Below the pieces are notes generated by a model, which worked only from the letters and a program-made list of their open reading frames with translations, was not told the DNA's origin and did not search any database. The translations under genes and the position numbers were made by a program. A stretch of 64,000 nt of DNA from Setoptus koraiensis (Eukaryota; Arthropoda), in the NCBI GenBank assembly GCA_048013815.1, contig CM106586.1, positions 21,762,001 through 21,826,000 of the forward strand. The letters run 5' to 3'. Shown here piece after piece: positions 23,157-33,627 of the stretch; the first letter of the stretch is position 1, and each line of letters begins with the position of its first letter.

Positions 23157-26003
23157 CTAGAAGATATTGTTCATGATTACAATTATTGGATGACGATACA
23201 CAAACGTTATTTAGAAACTATGTACCACTACTTACAATAGTCTGAAAACAGGACAGTTAGTGACAATTTTGACTGCTATGATTTGAAGTCACCTTACATT
23301 TAGTTTCACAAAGTAGTTCATATGTCGGAAAACGGATTAGGCATCAACGGTGATAGATTCTATAGTAAATTCATAGAGGATGATTAAACTCACGCACATC
23401 AAAAATATTGATCATTAGAAATTTCCATCCATAGACAAAAAAGTTTATTTTTCCCACAAAAAACTATTGACTAACTAAAAGAATTTTCCTAATACGAAAT
23501 TCGTGCTCACATTTTAATTAGATTCATTTTACAATTGTTACCATAAATGTTTAGATAAAAATTGTTTGAAACATTAAATGAAATTATCACAAGAAGACGC
23601 GAGCCCGGCACCTGATAGTGACCAATCAATCTACTATGGAATTTGTTTAAACTGTCTGCTCTAAAGAAATAAATGCTGAGATTCGATCCGAGTTCAACAT
23701 CTTCCCCCCATTGAAAGGATGACTGACTGGATTTTTACGCTTGTTAAGCACAGTTTATGAGGATACAACAGTCGCCCTTTAGTTATTTGACACAGTGAAT
23801 CGACTGTCTGGTAGATATTGGATAGAGAGATTGTACCTGTCATTCGCATTTGCGTAATAGGTTAGTCGGCTCAAAAATAGTAGGCTTGTTTCGCTGGATG
23901 GTGAGTTTGCACATCAGTGGAAAATGGATGGATCGGACAAGAGCGTGTTGTTTCGTTTCTTGACGAATCTCGTTTCTTTAGGTATGCATATGAACTATAA
24001 CTTAATTTTTAGCGTAATTAGTGCTTCGTTACTTTCGTTCTCTTCTGTTTTTTATTTTCAAGGATTCTCTACTTAATCTTTTATCATATTATCGTGTCGT
24101 TTATGACACATTATGAGTGGTGTGTGAGTATTTGCATTGATCATTTGCTAGTCGACATGGTTGTGTCTGTAACATTTGCTAAGATGGATGGTCTAGGATC
24201 ATTATTTTGTGTTTGATACGCTGCTGGCTTGGGAGCTTTCGAGCACCATGATGTAAATAGAAAATATTCATGGATGGGACACACATATAATCAACCAGCA
24301 CACAATAAAAGTGAAAGTTTGTGAGAAAGTTCAATGGTGTTGCATTCACAACACTACTGCGACTACAGTGTGAAGCGTGTGATATATTGGCTCATGGGGT
24401 TTGTCTACTATGTATGTCTTGCTAAGTTGAGATATGCCATCCGAGGGATTTCTCTAGAAACTAGAAAGAAAGAAACAAATGATTTAGTGCGTAGCTTTGC
24501 TCGTCATGATAGCGGCTTATGTAAGCCCAAATCTACCTAGAAGGTTGTTGAGACAGAGTGTACAATTAATCGATTTAGCGAGACACCATTGTGGGGTACC
24601 AGCGTGTTTGTGTGTCTCGATAGAAATAAAAAACAGTAGCAGCAGCGGCGGCGGCATTAGCAAGTATAAGTTATGTCATACTCGCTTAGTCTCTGCTTGC
24701 TTGTGTCGTATGGATTAGCCTAATTGTGAGCCGTGGGCCCAGACGGTTTGATTAGTCATCATTTGACTATTCGTTACTTCTTGACACTAGCGAGACTAAT
24801 TTTGCTTGTGTTCGTGCGCGGAAAAAGAATCATGTTGGTTTGGTTGTTCTTCATTGTGAACACTATTATTATGATTGTTATACTATCATTATTACCACTA
24901 TTATTACTTATACTTACTGCTCATACTCGCTGCTGTGTGTCGTTGTGTATTGCGTGTGGTCTGCTGTCAAATAAACTAGAGATAAATATATAAAAATATA
25001 AATTTATATCTAAGTTCAAGTTGCGTCTTCAATTTATTTGATGCCGTCACCGTGATCCCTGGCGACGATCAAATCAACACACAGTAGCATTAGCGCCAGT
25101 CGCATCTCAGTACGCAGAGGACGAAACGATCAAGCGATCATTATTATGGCAAATAAGCGCTCCCACTCACAAAATTGTCAAATCTAATCTAATGATATCT
25201 CTGTCTCGGCATGCTGCTCGATCCTTTACTTTCGGCGTTTATCCTCGGCGGGCGCCGTACGCAGCCAATGTCTGGCAAAATGTTTGCCATGTTGTGCAGC
25301 GAGCGAGCGAGAGGCTTCTTTTCTCTATTATGTAAGTTTTCTTTTTCTCAAAAGCGAGCACCCTATGACAGACGCTCTCTACACTATAGAGAATACTATA
25401 TAGAGAGCGTCTAGCGACATGTCGTTCGTTGTTGTTATTCACGCTGCGATATGCGCCCCTAATGATGCTGCCGCCATGCGACGACGATCTACGTCTATCA
25501 GAGATTGTGAATAGCGCCAAGATCATCTCTTGCGTCTGTTGCGCAAATCACAAATTTTGCATCAAATGACATTGCATCGAGAGTCGCTGTCGCTAATTGT
25601 CGTCAATACAACGACACACTGCAAGCGCAACAAAACAACATGAATCGGATATATATCGTATTACTATCACGAGTGAGCCAGTTGAACCACTAGCTAACAA
25701 CCAGGTGAATTATTGATAATCTATATTGAATTATGCTAATCTGTTTGGGCCAGCTAATTAGCGCCAAATTGTCAACAGCAACAACTACTCTGCTACCATC
25801 GCTCAGGTGACACACACACACACACATTGTTGTGGCCCGTACACATGTGACCCACAGTGGCATCAAATAAAATCACGTTCACGTCACAATGCCAAAAGCT
25901 TACGCAAACTTGCAACCAACTTATAACTTATGCAAATGTTATTGAATTGTGTATATATTTACTCTTGCTGTCTGATAGCCACCACCGCGAATAGTCGAAC
26001 AAG
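23157..26003. other. Intergenic region between PEX5 and the K2P channel
   Basis: The first 500 bases are PEX5 3'UTR, with AATAAA at 23,668. After that I see no gene. A near-palindrome with 12-bp perfect arms lies at 25,370-25,412 and a (CA)n run near 25,809-25,826. A TATATATTTA stretch near 25,955 and an acceptor-like pyrimidine-rich CTGTCTGATAG just before 25,980 may belong to the promoter or a 5'UTR intron of the channel gene. Confidence 0.5.
25370..25412. repeat. Inverted repeat with perfect 12-bp arms
   Basis: AGACGCTCTCTA at 25,370-25,381 and its exact reverse complement at 25,401-25,412, with a 19-nt AT-rich loop. This is a candidate cruciform or dimeric binding site about 600 bp upstream of the channel start codon. 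Confidence 0.8.
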
Positions 26004-28648
26004 ATGACTTCTCCTTCAAAGAAAGAAGACAATAGCATAAAAGCGCCAGCCAGACCGGACGCCTACTCTAGACATCCGCTACGGGGTCCACTGTACCCGG
26101 GCCAAGCGGGCTCCGTTGTCAATACCGGCAGCGCGCCCTTTGTGAGGCCCATCGATGGGCCCGTTGTTAGTCCCGCCTATAGGAGTGCCAGATTAAATCA
26201 TTATTCGCCCTTTATAAATGTACATTCAAGCCGGGTAGATGGTCGCTTGCCGCCTCCCAGGCGCCCCCGGATGCCACTCAACGATCGGCTGCGGGTGGCG
26301 GCGCCCGGAAATCGTGGCGTTGCCGGTTTAAACAACATGTGGGGCGCAAATTCACAAACATTTTCGCAAGCGGCCTCGCGTGTATTAATTGTAAATCCCA
26401 TGCATATTGTCAATTTAAGCGAACACACTAAATCACGATTGATCAGGATAATAGAGGCACTAAAGCGATTTAGTGAGAAATGGTTCTCGCATGTGTTGTT
26501 ATTGTTATTTTTGGCTATTTACGCCTGTTTTGGCGCTTACATATTCACAAATTTCGAGGCGCCAAATGAACATTATGAGAAACAATTAATCATATCAATG
26601 AGAATGAAAATAGTCAACGATTCCTGGAATGCCAGAGACAGACTGAAGCCAGCTTATTTTGAGCTATTGCGAATGAGATTCGAGGAATACGAGCAGCTAC
26701 TCAACAAGGCTTGCGCAATGGGTTTCTCCAGTACGTCACTGGAAAATCAATGGACATTTTGGGGCGCCTTATTTTATTCCATGACCGTCTTCACTACAAT
26801 CGGTTATGGACACTTAACTCCAGTTACATTTGCGGGCCGCATAGGTGAGTTGACTGTCCGATCTGGTCACTGGCGACCATTGTTGTTACCTGCGATAACA
26901 CGCGATTGACTATTGTATTCAAAACCCTATAACCCTACAAAACAAATATATTCCTTATATTGGTTATATCCAATGTATTCCAACCCATTCAATGCCGGCA
27001 GCCACTATGATATACGCAATTTTTGGCATTCCGATACTGCTGATGGTTTTAGCTGATTTGGGCAAACTGTTGACGCGGGTCATCAAGTATGCCTTCAACA
27101 AGCTCAGGCTGCTCCTGTGGCGCCTGTTCAGGAGAAAGGGGGCCCAACGAACGCGCAAGATAATCTCAGACAACACAAATCAGGTGAGTCAATCAGCTAA
27201 CACCGGCTGGCATGAGCGCTAATTAGTACCAGACTAATCTAATTAGTCTAATTAGTCTAGTACTAATTAGATTAGTGAGCGTGATTCAACTAGCGTGATC
27301 AATTAGCCACTGTGACACAGACGAGCAAATGACTAAATATTGTATTGTTGACATTGTTGATTTCAATCAGTACATCGGAGTGGCCAAGGACGCCTTCGAG
27401 AAGGGATTTGCCTACATGCCGTACGTGCCTCAGGCGCTCAGGTCCAACTCGCTCAAGTCATCAGGCAACAACAACAAGCAGCAGCAGCCCCCATTCGATG
27501 CCGACAATGACACGGGCCCCAATCAGACCACCTCAGTGATAATCACCTCGTCGGCGCCCACTAAGGCCGTATCGCCGGACATCAATGGTCCGTCAACGCT
27601 GAAGAGTCAAGCCGGTGGTCAGCAGCAAGCCAACAACAAGAAACGACGCAACAGTGCCAAGTTGTCCAACTCTGGCTCCGTTAAGCAGCACAAGTCTCAA
27701 AAAGAACCGGATCAAGAGGGCTCACCATTGAGCAACGGAAATGCCAATCAAGCCGCCACAGACGAGCAACCAGACGCTGATCTGGCGCCCCCGTTGGGAT
27801 GCGTGAATCCCGTCACGGGCTTGCCGGATGCGCCTGCCTTTGAGGATATAGATGACGAATTTGATTTGCCGGTTAGTGTTGCGCTTGCCTTGTTAGTTAT
27901 GTACATGATGTTTGGTGCTGTTATATTTAGCGCCTGGGAGGGCTGGAACTTTTTCGATTCGCTATATTTTGTTTTTATATCCATGTCAACAATTGGCTTT
28001 GGCGATTTGGTGCCCCAACATCCAAAAAGAATGCTGGCAACATTCATCTATTTACTATTTGGTCTGGCGCTCACATCTATGTGCATAAACGTTGTACAAG
28101 AGAAGATACATGCCACATTCTTGAAGGCAAAAATGCAAATTGGCGAAAAAATGGGCCTCGATTTGGAACAGATAATGGCCGACGATTATTACGAGGATGA
28201 CGATGGTTATAATAATGATGACGACGACGAACACGACGCCAGTAACGACAACAACGGTCATCCAGGTAAGAACAACACCGACAATGGCCACATCACTAAA
28301 GCACCGGTGGCGCCCTCGCATTCGGAGCCCTCGTCTAACAACAACAGCTTGACGAGGGGACGCAAGAGGTCCACTAGTATAAAGGATGACAGGAATAAGA
28401 AGTCACCCAAGGATCAGGAAGCTCATGACACGTCTAGATCGTCGAGCCAAAAGAGCCTGAAGACAAACAAAGACGCTGACACCGTTAGTCCGGACAGCAA
28501 GCCGTTGGCAAACACAAACAATAAAGCCAACGAGACAGACAAGTTACAGAGGCCAATTGTAAAAAAGAAATCAACACAACCCATACTAGAGGCACCTGTG
28601 ATTAAACAATTAGACGAGCCAATGCCGCCGCCTAGGTCGCATAGATGA
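26004..28648 (+). CDS. Two-pore-domain K+ channel (K2P, TRESK/TWK-like)
   Basis: Three exons: 26,004-26,844, 27,002-27,183 and 27,371-28,648, encoding about 766 residues. Splicing joins GRI to ATMIYAIFGIP across a phase-1 intron and DNTNQ to YIGVAKD in phase 0; donors are GTGAGT. The channel sets background K+ leak at the plasma membrane. TM1 spans about 159-181. Pore 1 carries TIGYG at 265-269, TM2 follows at 281-304, TM3 at 507-529, pore 2 has TIGFG at 548-552 and TM4 follows. The two selectivity filters are the family hallmark. The TM2-TM3 cytosolic loop is about 200 residues and rich in Ser, Asn, Gln and Lys, as in KCNK18/TRESK rather than TWIK or TASK types. The C-terminus has a long Asp/Asn-rich tract (DDDDEHDASNDNN) and a basic Ser-rich tail. 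Codon usage is clearly GC-richer than in PEX5 or TPP2. A 5' UTR exon is possible. AATAAA at 28,994 is a candidate end signal. Confidence 0.95.
27220..27290. repeat. Palindromic (TAATTAGTC)n repeat in K2P intron 2
   Basis: Tandem TAATTAGTCTAAT-type units are flanked by CTAATTAGTAC and its inverse GTACTAATTAG, so the intron core can fold into a hairpin. TAATTA is the core homeodomain site, here repeated about six times within 70 bases. Confidence 0.8.
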
Positions 28649-29064
28649 GCAAGTGAGAACAAAGTCGATTGACAAGACAAGACTTACAATAGATTAATTG
28701 CGTCTTGATTATTTATAAATTAACTAGCAACAATTAAACTGGGCTCGATTGAGTCGTAGGCTAGTAATGAAAATCGAAAAATTGATTCTATATACATTAT
28801 GTAAATATTAGTTGTCGAAATCCAACACAAATCACACTCAATCAATAACAATCTGGACTTGTTGATAACAAGACGGACGCTTTTAGTTATTTATTTGCAC
28901 ATAATTAGAGCCCTAACTAACGGACAAACAACAATATGTTTCCTGTTTATATGTTCATCTTCAGTAGTAGAAATCACTATCAGTTACAGGCACAATAAAC
29001 AACATTACAATTGTCTAATTACGGCCTTCATTTTAGCCTTTATGGCATTTTTGGGTAAGAATTT
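28649..29064. other. Convergent 3' region of K2P and HAO genes
   Basis: This is the tail-to-tail spacer. A plus-strand AATAAA lies at 28,994-28,999 and a minus-strand AATAAA (TTTATT on plus) at 28,890-28,895. If both are used, the two transcripts overlap antisense by about 100 bases. No other gene is seen. Confidence 0.55.
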
Positions 29065-30610
29065 TTATCTGGATCGTTTGAATATGATATCTTCGGTTAT
29101 ATCCTTCCTTTTGGAGCAACCGCATAGCATCATGGCGCGCCTCAATTCGTCCTCCAGTATCTTTAGAACCTTCTTCACGCCCGCTTGGCCCTGAGATTCG
29201 GGCATGAGATAATGTAAGGCAAGGTTAAAACAACAAAACAACAAGCAAACAATTAGCTTCAGTATCTCATCTTAAACACACAACCACACAGAGCCGGTGA
29301 GATAATTCATGTTTGTTAATTACCTCGCTGGCCAGGCCCCATAGTATTGGCCTACCCACAAATACCATCGTGGCGCCCAATGCGAGCGCTTTCAGAACAT
29401 CGTTTCCGGTGCGAACGCCACCATCGACAAATACCGGACAGCGTCCATTTACCACTTTAACAATGTCGGGCAGAGCCTCGATCTGGATATGTGATGGTGC
29501 AAAAATAGCAGCAATAACGGGTTATTGAATATCGGCTCACCCAGAAAAAAAAATCAGCAGCATTATCGTGGTGCCTGAATTTACTCAGACCAAACAAGGC
29601 AAGCGTTCATAGACAAGCAGAGTCAGGGGATAGTTACCGTGGATAAAGTTCCGTCCAACTGGCGGCCTCCATGATTCGAGACAAAGATTCCATCAACGCC
29701 CGCCTGAATCGCAAGCTCGGCATCTTCTCCGGTCATGATGCCTTTCACGACAACCTTGAGTCGCGTCTGTTTCTTTATCCATTCAACGTCTTCCCAGGTT
29801 AACGAGGCGTCAAATATTTTATCCGAATGATCTCGCATACTACACACATCATCGTCGTGAATATTCTCTAAAGTGAATTGGCCCAAAGTGAAATTGTTTC
29901 TCAGGTCGCGCCTACGGCATCCCAAAACGGGCGCATCACAAGTTATAACAAGCGCTCTGTAACCGTTTCTTTCTGATCGTCTAATAACGTTCATAGTGAT
30001 GTCTCGATTCTTTAATATGTAGATATTTTGCCATTTAGTACAAGCTGGCGCCTCTTTGGCAACATCCTCAAGTGATGTCGTTGAGAATAGACTCATTATC
30101 ATGACAGTATTGGCCTCATGACAGGCTCGTATGGTTGCAAGCTCTCCTTCCGGATGCGCCATCTTTTGTTGTGTTTTGTTATGTTTTGTTTTGTTTGCCG
30201 AATTAGCCCGAAGACAGCACAAGTGGCAAATCGAGTGAAATATTTGTCAAGCTAGATATTCAGAGACTCTAATATGTCCTATTTTCAAAACGAATCCATC
30301 GAAGCTAACTTACCTTCTGTAGGGCTGTGGGTGATGCACCGATTGGCATGGCGATTTTGTCGCCGAAAACCGTTATACTGGTGTCAACATCTTGGACGTT
30401 TCTCATAAGACGCGGCCTCAGTAAATACATGCTATTGAAAGAATCCTTGTTATGTTTCAGAGTTAATTCTTCGTCGGCTCCCTGATTAAAGTAATCGGCC
30501 ACTGTCTTGTTCATTTTTTCTGATGCCAATCTCTCAAAGTCATTTACACAGACCACTAGTTGACACTGGCCTGGCTCCAATTGTTGCTGGTAAATACATT
30601 CCGACTGCAT
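29065..30610 (-). CDS. HAO1: FMN-dependent 2-hydroxyacid oxidase (glycolate oxidase family)
   Basis: Four exons on the minus strand: 30,610-30,314, 30,162-29,638, 29,482-29,324 and 29,190-29,065. All junctions are phase 0 with GT-AG signals. The product is 368 residues, against 370 for human HAO1. It oxidises glycolate or longer 2-hydroxyacids to 2-oxoacids with O2, normally in peroxisomes. Recognisable blocks are [14 protein letters not shown], the FMN/substrate segment [18 protein letters not shown] with the FMN lysine, the catalytic [10 protein letters not shown] (active-site His and substrate Arg), [18 protein letters not shown] and [12 protein letters not shown]. The first active-site Tyr of HAO1 (NDY) is Phe here (NDF), as in the long-chain HAO2 type, so substrate preference is uncertain. 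The C-terminus reads KRSR and then a stop, one residue short of an SRL-type PTS1. The start is the only ATG ahead of the conserved region; the frame runs further upstream but without ATG. Confidence 0.95.
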
Positions 30611-31953
30611 TATTATTTTATGAACGATAATATTCCTATTACTTGTTAGCCTCGTTGCTTTGAAAGGGCTTCTAAATCTCTGGCAAGTTTTCGCTGTTTT
30701 TGTGAATGTGGCTAACAATCACTATTTCCTATTAGTCGCATATCTGTCCCGGTGTGAAAGAGCTCGCCATAAATTCTATATCGACACACAGTGTGTGAAC
30801 AATTGTGCAAAATTGTATTTCTCATCAACACCATTGATATATCATATCATATTGACCAAACGTATTGTCATACACAAGATGCGTGAAAAGCGTTACTAAG
30901 ACAACAATAGAGGCATAATTTCTATGAAAGAAGATAAGATGCCAGAGACAACAACAAATATCACATTATATTGCAGTCAAATCATAGAAATCTATAGTGA
31001 AACGCATTTGGTATTAATATAGTGAATGATATTTGCCAGTGTATTATTTTTTGTTGTTGTATTGCTACATAACAAAATAAAATATGTGTAGAAAAGGAGG
31101 GAGATTAAACGAGATCGCTAGTATTCGCAACGATCTCAATTGCATTACAGAGCAACTTTCCCATTTCTCGATCTTCACATTCTTTTGTGTCCAACGACGA
31201 TGATTGACAGGCTGCATCATATCAATAGAATAGCAACAGTTAAATAATAATCAAATCACATATAACAACCACTGTGTATTTGTGATATCATCATACGAGA
31301 TGAAATCAGGCGGACCTGTCGGCTTGATATATAAGCACATTAGAAATAGAGAGCAAAGAAAAAGTAAACATTTTTTCTTTATCTCTTTCATTTTATCTAG
31401 TCTATGTACATATGACTTGAATGATATTGGTGACAAGTAAATAATGATGTCGATTTCAAGTTGTTATGCATGGCAACAAACAAAGCGCCCAGACACAACA
31501 ACGGGTATTAGTGATCAGTGGCCAATTAGTGATTGCTGGTGTTCTTTACCGCTGACGTCGACACATATCCAGACGTATTTGGTAGCTATACCAACCGGTA
31601 TCAACCAAGCAATCAAGACTACTACACAATTGCGATATCATTTCTGTACGTCATTAAAACGCACGTCATTTAGGTGTATTGTGATAATCTCATCAGCAAC
31701 TATTCCCGACTCTACAAGACGTTGCCTTAGCATTACCAAGTTGGCGCTATCGTGATCATCTCTGGCAATAAAAACAACAACAACTAGCGTATCACCATGA
31801 GCATATAAACGATAATTTTCAAAAAAAAAACAGACAGACAGAAGCTGAAAGTTATTAAACAAAAAACTATTCATTCTAGTTTCGAATTACGAATATACAT
31901 CTATCCACAACCAACGAGGTCAACCATTGAATAAGATATTTAACCCGGACAAA
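30611..31953. other. Divergent HAO/PAICS promoter region
   Basis: About 1.3 kb between two divergently oriented start codons, AT-rich. No established gene is visible. A minus-strand frame at 31,638-31,874 and a possible minus-strand terminal exon near 31,105-31,220 are described separately as low-confidence candidates. Confidence 0.5.
31638..31874 (-). CDS. Uncertain small frame, faint lipocalin C-terminus resemblance
   Basis: A minus-strand frame, up to 78 codons, sits in the HAO/PAICS divergent promoter. The segment ENYRLYAHGDT, a Val-rich strand (VVVVFIARDD), then a helix-like LVMLRQRLVESGIVADEI recalls the last strand and C-terminal helix of apolipoprotein-D-type lipocalins. That is an impression, not an identification. 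A good acceptor (pyrimidine tract ending TTGCCAG) lies inside the frame, so only the C-terminal 48 codons might be exonic. No upstream lipocalin strands are visible before PAICS begins. It could be a gene fragment, an exon of an undetected gene, or chance. Confidence 0.2.
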   Translation of the reverse strand: MNSFLFNNFQLLSVCFFFENYRLYAHGDTLVVVVFIARDDHDSANLVMLRQRLVESGIVADEIITIHLNDVRFNDVQK

Positions 31954-33352
31954 ATGAGTAAGTCTACACGAGTGAGCGCGACACATGATTGAGCATCATG
32001 GGGTAAAGATTTCGTTCTTATTGCTGAAGATAAACTCATTCACTATTTTCTATTTCGAAATCACAACAGTCAAAGGAAAACTAATCGCAGAGGGCAAAAC
32101 AAAACGAATCTACCAACATGCCACGGTGGAAGACTATTGCTACATTGAAAGTAAGGACCGTATCACTGCTGGCGATGGCGCTAAAGCCGACGAAATGAAG
32201 GACAAATCCATTTACTCAACTAGAACGAATGCTGCAATATTCGAGTTTCTCAATTCCATCGGAGTGGCCACTTCTTTCGTTGGGCGTGTCGAGGGATCAG
32301 AAATAAGTTTTGTCGCGAAAAAATGCCACATGGTCCCCATTGAATGGGTCACTAGACGTATAGCGACAGGTTCATTCTTGCGACGTCATCCAAACGTCAA
32401 AGAAGGCTTCAGATTTGCACCGGTGAAACTTGAGACATTCTACAAGGACGACGCAAATCATGATCCATTTTGGTCACTGGAAAGTATTAAGGAGGCAAAA
32501 TTTCCCGATATTGATCTCAAAGAGGAGGATATTGAAAAGATGTGCATGATAACAAGACTTGTTTTTGAGGTTTTAGAACGAGCCTGGCAGAGCCTCGATC
32601 ATGCTTTAATAGATATGAAAATTGAATATGGAGTAACAAAACAAGGTGAGGTTGTTTTGTCGGATGTTATCGACAACGACTCGTGGCGCCTATGGCCTAA
32701 TGGTGACAAGCGTCTCATGCTGGACAAACAAGTGTACAGAAATTTGGAAGTAGGTGCCGATAACACCAAGGCAATGGAACAAATTAGATCAAACTTCGCT
32801 GTTGTTGCGGAGCGAACAGAAAACTTGTTTAAATCGTTAATGTCGCAATCAAATCCACCACAGTCAATCTCAGCATCACCTACCATTGCCATAATCATGG
32901 GTTCTAAGGCTGATCAAAAATTTGCTGAGCAAATTGTAAAGAATCTACGTGAAAAATGGTCAATACACGAGGTTGAACTTCATGTTAGCTCAGCGCACAA
33001 ATCAACTCATTGCACCATGGATAAGGTTGCAAAGTTAAACCAATGGCCCTCTTGCAAGTGTATAATTGCCATCGCGGGTCGCAGCAACGGATTGGGTCCA
33101 GTCGTAGCGGGAAATTCAGCCATTCCCGTAATCAATTGTCCCCCGGTATCAGATGTGGCAGTTGCAAGTGTAGATATTTGGTCCTCTATGAGATTGCCTT
33201 CCGGTTTGGGTTGCACCACAATCATTGGTGCTGACAATTGTGCCATGGCCTCTGCCCAGATAGTGGCTAACAGTAATGTTTTTGTTTGGTCTAAAGTGAG
33301 ATGTCAACAGACCATGGCTGCGATATCTTTAATGGAGTCCAATCTTGATTAA
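31954..33352 (+). CDS. PAICS: PAICS, bifunctional AIR carboxylase / SAICAR synthetase
   Basis: Two coding exons: 31,954-31,957 (only ATG plus one base, then GTAAGT) and 32,070-33,352. They give 428 residues beginning MIKGKLIAEGKTKRIY, close to human PAICS (425). The enzyme catalyses steps 6 and 7 of de novo purine synthesis in the cytosol. The SAICAR synthetase domain fills about residues 1-265, with EGKTK, the SKDRITAGDGAKAD substrate loop, PIEWVTRRIATGSFLRR and VIDNDSWRLWP. The AIR carboxylase (class II PurE) domain follows from about 275, with IMGSKADQKFAE, VSSAHKSTHCT, AIAGRSNGLGPVVAGN and RLPSGLGCTT. The frame remains open upstream of 32,070, but the joined tiny exon gives the natural family N-terminus, so I chose it. 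AATAAA lies at 33,433-33,438. The gene is divergent to HAO and convergent with ITFG1. Confidence 0.95.
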
Positions 33353-33627
33353 CATTATGAGCTGTAGAACTTTATTGAAAATTCCATAAAATACTACATC
33401 CTGAAATCAAATACGTCCGCTTCATAACTTGTAATAAAACTAAGTAGCGATTGATTGTGTCTGTTAGTTCCACGAACAGTACATCTACGATCAATTGTTA
33501 CAATAATCCTATTTACACAAGTGACTCGAAATTGGGTTAAAATGTAAGGTTGGCTCGTTTTTAATTTAGTAGTTTATTCTACCATGATTATGATCATAAT
33601 AATTATTTACTAATATTGCATAAAAAA

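Noticed and set aside
30611-30718. N-terminal extension of the hydroxyacid oxidase resembling a mitochondrial presequence
   Set aside because: The basic Ser/Thr-rich stretch is open but begins at TTG, with no ATG; the ATG at 30,610 gives the normal family length.
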